Virus record (IMG/VR): IMGVR_UViG_3300025141_000151
Coordinates: 1 to 49,947 of that record
DNA from: a virus
Length of the DNA stretch: 49,947 nt
Direction: 5' to 3' (one strand)
A model generated the notes under the pieces. The model had not been told where the DNA came from and searched no databases. It saw nothing but the letters and a program-made list of their open reading frames with translations. Shown here one piece after another: positions 45,872-49,947 of this stretch. The position numbers and the translations under genes are program-made. The first letter of the stretch is position 1. Each line of letters opens with the position of its first letter.

Positions 45872-46259
45872 CCAGATCGTAGTAGGTGTCCCTTATATAG
45901 TCCATTTCCTCCATTGGGACCGCACTATAGACACTCAGGTACAGCTTGTCCTTCTGATACGTGAAGTCAAAGTACGGAATGTGATGGACCTCAATAGTCC
46001 GCTTCAATCGCTTGAGAAGGACAGGCGCCTCTTCCAGGCTGATACGAACCTTGCAGGCTGTCACTCCTTCGGGCAAAGTACCGCACTCAAAGCTGGCCAT
46101 GAGGGTATTATCTTCGAGCAGAGTACCGCACTCAAAGCTGGCCATGAGGGTATTATCCTCGTGCCGAATCTGAGCACTATTGATGGACCTGTCCTTGCGC
46201 ATGGCAGTGACGAGGCTTTCAACATCCTCAGTATAATACACTCGACGCTTTGTAACCAT
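45849..46259 (-). CDS. Hypothetical protein with a 15-residue internal duplication
   Basis: 136 residues, ATG at 46259 preceded by AGAGGTGCACA. 'EDNTLMASFECGTL' occurs twice in tandem; the DNA (46078-46167, 45-bp period, first 35 bases identical) shows that the duplication is recent. The rest is alpha/beta ('APVLLKRLKRTIEVHHIPYF'). Function unknown. It is the last gene of the leftward block, before the double hairpin. Confidence 0.6.
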   Translation of the reverse strand: MVTKRRVYYTEDVESLVTAMRKDRSINSAQIRHEDNTLMASFECGTLLEDNTLMASFECGTLPEGVTACKVRISLEEAPVLLKRLKRTIEVHHIPYFDFTYQKDKLYLSVYSAVPMEEMDYIRDTYYDLVGVPIVD

Positions 46260-46381
46260 TGTGCACCTCTTCGCTTGCGCACCTGCCCCTATGTTGCCAT
46301 AGAGTACAAAAGCTTAGGCCCTCAATTGTACGCCGTCAGCAGGAACTCTAGAATACAGGCGGGAAGGTCAGTAGCTGACCT
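46260..46381. other. Intergenic leader of the 45849-46259 gene
   Basis: Contains the left copy of a 30-bp inverted repeat (46311-46340), a GGTCAG-CTA-CTGACC hairpin (about 46366-46380) and a CTATG/CATAG hairpin. The ribosome site AGGTGCACA precedes the ATG, and the same bases precede the GTG of the 46382-47524 gene. Confidence 0.5.
46311..46340 (+). repeat. 30-bp inverted repeat, left copy
   Basis: Starts AGCTTAGGCCCTCAATTGTA. Its inverted partner at 47543-47572 is 27/30 identical. Together they bracket the ParB-like gene at 46382-47524. Confidence 0.85.
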
Positions 46382-47524
46382 TTACCCTTCGGCGCTCTCG
46401 GATTCCGGCAGGGGAGCCACGTCGTACTTGTACTTGTGCTCCCGGTTAAAGTACCGCTTGAGTTCTTCGGTGAACTCTGTCTCGAAGAGGCGGCTTCCCG
46501 CCTCTATCTGCTCAAGCGCATGCTTGAACCTGTCGTGGTCGCCCACATGGGCGAGTTGGATCAGGAGGGCCACGTCATCACACGTGGTATTCTCCAGAAG
46601 ATCCTTCTGGACCTTCACGCTCAGCGCACGTGGAGGCTTTCCCTCTGCGGGATTGCGGATGTACTTATCCACCTGTACCTCGCTGGACCTGTTCTTCAAC
46701 AGATCATCGAGCTTCTGGTACGTGATCGGGCCCCAGGAATTCTCGCTTATGACAGTATCCACGACGTTGATTGCCGGGAATTTGTCATGGAGCTTGAGAA
46801 GCCTCCAGATCTTCTGCGCGATCGTGGGCGAGTACTCCTTCCTGAGTCTATTCTCATTGCAGCCAAGGCCGCGGAGAATCTTGCAGCTTCGGAGCTTCGC
46901 CGCGAACGAGGGCTCAACGACGCCCACATTCCGCCGTTCATTCTCATGAACGTTGTCATACGCGCGGTCGAGCTCATCCTCAAACGCCTTCACGATGACG
47001 CTCACCTCAGTGAGCTGCCCCATGCCCAGTGCTATCCTTGCAGCGTTCGCCGCAGGGAACACACTGTTGCGTCTGTTGGCATCATTGGCAATGTGCGTGG
47101 GCTTGATCGGATTGCCGGCAGCCGTCAGCCACATGGCCTTCAGCTCACGCAAGACCTCAGCAGGTAGAACCTCGAACGATCCTTCCTGACTGGAGCCCTT
47201 CGCGTCAGCAATCGGAGCTTCGCCCTTCTGCGTCCCGTAGAGGTACTGGTCCATGTCAGCCCAGTCCTTCTGCGGACTCTCAGCCAGCCGTTCGATGCGC
47301 TTCAGCTCAGCCTTCCTGTAGGCCAGAACTTCCTCCACATCCTCAGGCGTGGCCGCGTACACACTCACCGCTTGGTTGTGGTCCCAGCCGCCCACGATGG
47401 AATCCCGCAGCTCGGCGGTCTTAGCCTTGCTGGGATGCAAGGCTTCGCCTTCGCGAGACACATTGCGTCCGGGGATCCAACCGATTTTACTGATGGCAGA
47501 AATGGTAGCTTTGATGATATTCAC
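46382..47524 (-). CDS. ParB-like protein 3 (divergent)
   Basis: 380 residues from GTG 47524, 7 nt after AGGTG (TTG 47557 lies in the inverted repeat and is rejected). 'ELRDSIVGGWDHNQAVSVYA' fits the SI--G--P--V opening of ParB domains, 'PTHIANDANRRNSVFPAANA' replaces the GxRR box, and 'EVSVIVKAFEDELDRAYDNV' with HENERRNVGVVEPSFAAKL corresponds to the EN-x-R box. 'GLGCNENRLRKEYSPTIAQK' is the expected HTH. The C-terminal ~120 residues are unfamiliar. The gene is more GC-rich than the other two ParB-like genes. Homology is by pattern only. Confidence 0.6.
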   Translation of the reverse strand: MNIIKATISAISKIGWIPGRNVSREGEALHPSKAKTAELRDSIVGGWDHNQAVSVYAATPEDVEEVLAYRKAELKRIERLAESPQKDWADMDQYLYGTQKGEAPIADAKGSSQEGSFEVLPAEVLRELKAMWLTAAGNPIKPTHIANDANRRNSVFPAANAARIALGMGQLTEVSVIVKAFEDELDRAYDNVHENERRNVGVVEPSFAAKLRSCKILRGLGCNENRLRKEYSPTIAQKIWRLLKLHDKFPAINVVDTVISENSWGPITYQKLDDLLKNRSSEVQVDKYIRNPAEGKPPRALSVKVQKDLLENTTCDDVALLIQLAHVGDHDRFKHALEQIEAGSRLFETEFTEELKRYFNREHKYKYDVAPLPESESAEG

Positions 47525-47542
47525 GATTGTGCACCTCAATAC

Positions 47543-47572
47543 GCTGACGGCGCACAATTGAGAACCTAAGCT
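47543..47572 (-). repeat. 30-bp inverted repeat, right copy
   Basis: Reverse complement begins AGCTTAGGTTCTCAATTGTG, matching the left copy at 46311-46340 with 3 differences. Overlaps the leader of the ParB-like gene 3. Confidence 0.85.
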
Positions 47573-47574
47573 CT

Positions 47575-47602
47575 GTTCCCTCCCCTATAGGGGAAGGGAG
47601 CG
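47575..47602. promoter_or_regulatory. Repeated CCCTATAGGGG element, copy 1
   Basis: GTTCCCTCCCCTATAGGGGA then AGGGAGCG. Nearly palindromic around CCCCTATAGGGG. The same element is at 47865-47892 and a variant at 48301-48327, each in a gap between leftward genes. Read leftward, CCCTATAGGGGAGGG looks like the initiation half of a T7-type promoter, but could equally be a processing hairpin. Confidence 0.65.
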
Positions 47603-47611
47603 GTCCTTATG

Positions 47612-47848
47612 TTACTTGTACTGCTTCTCGTGACTGTAGAAGTGCTTGAGCACTTCATCCGCCCGCTTCAACCGCTCAACCTTACCCGTCGCCTTGTGGG
47701 TCAGTTCCCACTCATCGACAGCGTTCAAGTAGAGGGCATCCAGGTGTCGAGACTCCACTCGGGATAGCTGTCCACTGCTTCCTTCGATATGGAAGTTCGT
47801 AAGCACCTTATCCACATATCCGAGCTTCACTAGAAAAGAGTAGTTCAT
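47612..47848 (-). CDS. Hypothetical small protein
   Basis: 78 residues, ATG at 47848 with AAGAAGGA upstream. Helical with 'SRVESRHLDALYLNAVDEWE'. Flanked on both sides by the CCCTATAGGGG element, so it forms a separate expression unit. Confidence 0.55.
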   Translation of the reverse strand: MNYSFLVKLGYVDKVLTNFHIEGSSGQLSRVESRHLDALYLNAVDEWELTHKATGKVERLKRADEVLKHFYSHEKQYK

Positions 47849-47864
47849 GTCCTTCTTTCCGGAC

Positions 47865-47892
47865 CGTTCCCTCCCCTATAGGGTAAGGGAGC
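47865..47892. promoter_or_regulatory. Repeated CCCTATAGGGG element, copy 2
   Basis: GTTCCCTCCCCTATAGGGTA then AGGGAGCG; differs from copy 1 by one base. Lies 17-44 nt upstream of the leftward gene starting at 47848. Confidence 0.65.
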
Positions 47893-47914
47893 GCAAGCGT
47901 TGAGGGTGAGAGTG

Positions 47915-48277
47915 CTAGGCTTGGAGTTGTGCGGCCTGAAGCTCAATGCTCCGCCGCAGGGTGAATGTCGCCAGGAGGTGGAGGGTCGGGTAGAAGTGCT
48001 TCACCTCCTTGTCGTACTCTTTATCCATGCTATTCCAGAGGTGCAGGATGATAATAGGGAACTCCGGCGGAGCCATAATGGCTCCACGGCTCAGGAGGGT
48101 TTTCGCGACTTTTCCGCCGACGCTAGTCAGCGGGAAAGCGACGTACCCGGACCAATCATAGCTCGCCAGCTCATGAAACTCTTCAATCCCTGGCTGCATG
48201 TGATCTCTCCCGTTGGAGAGATACATTTGCGGTGGGGTCCGAACCCACCGCCCGTTCCGGTTGCGCCAAATGGTCAT
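47915..48277 (-). CDS. Hypothetical protein
   Basis: 120 residues, ATG at 48277 with AGAGGCC upstream. Contains 'GYVAFPLTSVGGKVAKTLLS' and 'KEVKHFYPTLHLLATFTLRR'; no motif recognised. Flanked by the CCCTATAGGGG element on its left and a variant of it in its leader (48301-48327). Confidence 0.5.
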   Translation of the reverse strand: MTIWRNRNGRWVRTPPQMYLSNGRDHMQPGIEEFHELASYDWSGYVAFPLTSVGGKVAKTLLSRGAIMAPPEFPIIILHLWNSMDKEYDKEVKHFYPTLHLLATFTLRRSIELQAAQLQA

Positions 48278-48300
48278 CGTGGCCTCTATCTTTCTGCCCG

Positions 48301-48327
48301 CGCTCCCTTCCCTAGAGGAGAGGGAAC
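48301..48327. promoter_or_regulatory. Variant of the CCCTATAGGGG element
   Basis: CGCTCCCTTCCCTAGAGGAG then AGGGAAC. It has the same ends as copies 1 and 2 but in the opposite orientation and with CTAGAG at the centre; a second GAGGAGAGGGAA follows directly. Confidence 0.5.
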
Positions 48328-48399
48328 TGAGAGGAGAGGGAATTGATTGGTTTTTGTCAGGCTCAACGAACCTGTTTTGTTAATCCGGCGTGAACGAGT

Positions 48400-48439
48400 A
48401 CGTCAGTACGTCAGTACGTCAGTACGTCAGTACGTCAGT
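48400..48439. repeat. (ACGTCAGT)5 octanucleotide array
   Basis: Five perfect 8-bp units, ending at the stop codon of the leftward gene 48439-48657. Confidence 0.95.
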
Positions 48440-48657
48440 TACTGGAGGACCCAATGAACTGCATCATTAAAGCTATTGCCGGTGCCATGGTTGGTGGCAC
48501 CGCCCGGGGCGACCCAGTGCAAGCTGTAGCCATCGTCCCTTAAAACGGCGAAACCGCGGCCACGTTCGATGTGGTTGATTTCGAGGACGGCGCCTGCCTT
48601 AACGAAAAGACGCAGGTTGCCGATTGTGGACCATTTGCCGGTGGTCATGTCAGTCAT
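48439..48657 (-). CDS. Hypothetical small protein bracketed by octanucleotide arrays
   Basis: 72 residues, ATG at 48657 with AAGGAG upstream. Beta-rich: 'IGNLRLFVKAGAVLEINHIE', 'GFAVLRDDGYSLHWVAPGG'. (ACGTCAGT)n arrays lie on both sides, five copies after it and six before. No family recognised. Confidence 0.55.
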   Translation of the reverse strand: MTDMTTGKWSTIGNLRLFVKAGAVLEINHIERGRGFAVLRDDGYSLHWVAPGGATNHGTGNSFNDAVHWVLQ

Positions 48658-48708
48658 GTCAATCTCCTTAGTATTCTGGTTTTCTCGGGCAGGGCAACGA
48701 AGACGCCC

Positions 48709-48756
48709 ACGTCAGTACGTCAGTACGTCAGTACGTCAGTACGTCAGTACGTCAGT
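48709..48756. repeat. (ACGTCAGT)6 octanucleotide array
   Basis: Six perfect 8-bp units, 52 bp upstream of the leftward gene starting at 48657. Same unit and orientation as the array at 48400-48439. Confidence 0.95.
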
Positions 48757-48774
48757 TCTCGCCGGTCAATCGTT

Positions 48775-49039
48775 ACCGTTAAGATGCTAATAGCTCAGGA
48801 TTTCAAGATCTGGTTTCATGGCCTGCGTAGGCTCGCCAGCGCCAGTCCAATGGATTGGCTACTCTCGCCATCTCATGGCCCCCGCTATACTGGGATTACA
48901 GCCCCAACTCTCGCCATCGGGTCTCGTGGCCTGCGTAGGCTCGCAAACACCAGTCTAATAGATTGGCGTTCCCGGCTCCGGCTCAAGCGGTTACCATGGC
49001 GCAAGTCGCGAGTACTTTCGCCACTTGCATCTTAACGGT
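48775..49039. repeat. 13-bp inverted repeat pair with internal direct repeats
   Basis: ACCGTTAAGATGC (48775-48787) and GCATCTTAACGGT (49027-49039) are exact complements. Between them TGGCCTGCGTAGGCTCGC starts two copies of a ~41-bp imperfect repeat at 48819 and 48927 (108 bp apart). This looks like a small non-coding element with terminal inverted repeats. Confidence 0.65.
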
Positions 49040-49112
49040 GTAATTATCGTGGCACCATAATTGGCGGCGTCCCGCTTTCGCGGGGTACTTTCACCACGTT
49101 CAGCGAATTTGC

Positions 49113-49655
49113 TCAGTCTTGCATATTGCCCCCCGTGTAGTCATGGTCATAGCAGGACGGCCCGTTGGCCGTCGCGGCGTTTGGGCTCGCGCTCTTTGCG
49201 CGGCCCAAACCCAAACGCCGCGACGTTCCTATTCCCTCGCCTTCGGTCGCTGGGTCGCGCTGCACTCGTCGCGTGGCCAGTCCACGCCCCGCGTAATCTG
49301 GTTGGAGTTTAGCCCGCGCCAACTTGCGGCGCTGGGCATGGTTCAGTTTCGAGTACTCGGCGAGAGTAGCCAATCCGTGGCCAGGAGACGGGCGGCGTAT
49401 GCTACCCGTCCGATTATTTTTGACACGCTCTCGCGTAGGCTTGATAGTCAAGCGGACGCGACCCACTGTCCTCTCATTTAGCGTAGCTACCTGCTCGCGC
49501 ACGGGGTCGGTCGGGATTGTGCTCGCATCTCTCGGTTGACCGAGGACGTCCTCTCCGGCAGCTTGCATCCTCCGCACACGTTCATCATACGTGCCATGGT
49601 ACCGGCTACCGTCTCCCGTCGTTCTCGTCGATGTTGTTTTGTTAGACTGGCGCAT
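49113..49655 (-). CDS. Putative basic protein (uncertain gene)
   Basis: 180 residues, ATG at 49655. R/T/S-rich and without a hydrophobic core: 'MRQSNKTTSTRTTGDGSRYH', 'RVRLTIKPTRERVKNNRTGS'. The middle 'HAQRRKLARAKLQPDYAGRG' is basic and helical. A 16-bp perfect hairpin (49170-49185/49210-49225) lies in its 3' part. It could be a DNA-binding early protein or a chance frame in GC-rich DNA. No family recognised. Confidence 0.4.
   Translation of the reverse strand: MRQSNKTTSTRTTGDGSRYHGTYDERVRRMQAAGEDVLGQPRDASTIPTDPVREQVATLNERTVGRVRLTIKPTRERVKNNRTGSIRRPSPGHGLATLAEYSKLNHAQRRKLARAKLQPDYAGRGLATRRVQRDPATEGEGIGTSRRLGLGRAKSASPNAATANGPSCYDHDYTGGNMQD
49170..49225. terminator. 16-bp perfect hairpin
   Basis: CGTCGCGGCGTTTGGG (49170-49185) pairs with CCCAAACGCCGCGACG (49210-49225), loop 24 nt. 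A second CCCAAA (49204-49209) gives an alternative pairing. It lies within the questionable leftward frame 49113-49655. Confidence 0.6.
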
Positions 49656-49821
49656 GTCCCTAAGTACAATGTCCTACACTAAATGCAAGGGTAAACGCGC
49701 AAAAATCTTTCGCCAGGCACGAAAAAAGTTGGCGTTTTCGGTGATTCCGGAATCATCAAAATATACGGCACCACTATCATAGTGTTATGGTATAATGTGG
49801 TATTGTCCGAATTAATATGTT

Positions 49822-49886
49822 GAGTTGATGTACTGAGTTGATGTACTGAGTTGATGTACTGAGTTGATGTACTGAGTTAATATGTT
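49822..49886. repeat. 13-bp tandem repeat (GAGTTGATGTACT)4 plus a degenerate copy
   Basis: Four perfect units at 49822, 49835, 49848 and 49861, then GAGTTAATATGTT at 49874. The array is preceded by AATTAATATGTT, similar to the degenerate copy. Confidence 0.9.
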
Positions 49887-49924
49887 AGGGGTAGGGGTTA
49901 TTCTTACAATCCGTGTTCAGTTAT

Positions 49925-49938
49925 CCTACACGTGTAGG
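49925..49938. repeat. 14-bp perfect palindrome
   Basis: CCTACACGTGTAGG, near the right edge. Possible protein-binding site; too short to say more. Confidence 0.6.
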
Positions 49939-49947
49939 TGTACCCCC

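Larger units (their letters stand above)
48658..49112. other. Gene-poor repeat region
   Basis: No credible gene. It holds the second octanucleotide array, a 13-bp inverted repeat enclosing about 240 bp (48775-49039), two ~41-bp direct repeats and a CCCGC-TTTC-GCGGG hairpin (49071-49084). A long rightward frame (48571-49035) spans the repeats but reads as low-complexity and lacks a ribosome site. Confidence 0.5.
49656..49947. other. Right-edge region with promoter-like and repeat sequences
   Basis: AT-rich in contrast to the GC-rich DNA on its left. It includes CACTA/TAGTG (about 49772-49784) just before TATAAT (49791-49796) without a clear -35, a 13-bp tandem array (49822-49886) and a 14-bp palindrome. 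No convincing gene; a 42-codon frame from 49654 lacks a ribosome site. Confidence 0.45.

Noticed and set aside
45837-46949. 370-codon rightward frame
   Set aside because: Antisense to two better-supported leftward genes; the protein is Ser/Leu/Arg-rich, typical of a shadow frame in GC-rich DNA.
48571-49035. 154-codon rightward frame
   Set aside because: It spans the octanucleotide array and direct repeats, lacks a ribosome site and overlaps a better leftward gene.
49654-49782. 42-codon basic frame at the right edge
   Set aside because: Overlaps the divergent start at 49655 and has no ribosome site; could be real but unsupported.

Overview
The window looks like most of the genome of a long-tailed bacteriophage (Caudoviricetes, siphovirus-type) that infects an unidentified bacterium. 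Evidence: the end of a major capsid protein, a tail tube protein, a tail-assembly chaperone with a canonical -1 slippery heptamer, a 1291-residue tape measure and a tail hub; then phage-type replication genes (PrimPol-SF3 helicase, SNF2-type helicase, family A DNA polymerase, ATP-dependent ligase, PD-(D/E)XK nuclease) and long runs of tiny genes joined by ATGA or GTGA overlaps. There is no tail sheath. I see no integrase, ribosomal RNA or tRNA. Portal and terminase are not here and probably lie beyond the left edge.

Layout. (1) 1-11.3 kb, rightward: capsid end, neck and tail completion, tube, chaperones, tape measure, distal tail, hub and a further virion protein. (2) 11.3-15.8 kb, rightward: an unusual cargo cassette with a KpsS/LipB-like transferase, a GT-A glycosyltransferase, two GxGxSLD Rossmann-like paralogues, a CX3CX2C radical SAM/SPASM-like protein and a second GT-A-like enzyme. 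The second paralogue is interrupted exactly at a (GATG)4 repeat, so it may be phase variable. (3) 15.8-22.5 kb, leftward: a multi-zinc-ribbon protein, a DEDDh exonuclease fold lacking its catalytic residues, a dATP/dGTP diphosphohydrolase-type protein, several small C-H-C-C zinc proteins and the PrimPol-SF3 helicase. (4) 22.5-23.0 kb: a divergent intergenic region with a ~236-bp imperfect inverted repeat, a pyrimidine-rich centre and six TGATT-N4-AATCA palindromes. It is the best candidate replication origin and control region.

(5) 23.0-44.8 kb, rightward: two ParB-like proteins, a candidate SSB-like protein, the SNF2-like helicase, PolA, then about 45 mostly tiny genes. Recognisable among these are VRR-NUC, NYN, C39-like peptidase, nucleotidyltransferase-like, sigma-like, SAP-like, zinc-ribbon and small membrane proteins, three tandem paralogues, ligase and a RecB-like nuclease. 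A near-consensus sigma70 promoter at 37.37 kb has an operator-like palindrome related to the origin sites, and another TGATT-N4-AATCA site lies just after the last gene. (6) 44.8-49.9 kb: a visibly more GC-rich region rich in repeats and hairpins, with a leftward block of well-spaced genes. These include a third, divergent ParB-like protein flanked by 30-bp inverted repeats, a gene bracketed by (ACGTCAGT)n arrays, and a 34-bp tandem array.

Working model: regions 3-5 form a divergent replication and metabolism module controlled around 22.5-23.0 kb, possibly by the ParB-like proteins acting on GTAATC-containing palindromes. Region 1 is late structural. Region 2 probably modifies a glycan on the virion or the host surface. 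Region 6 resembles a separately regulated early or host-takeover block. The regulatory parts of this model are inference.
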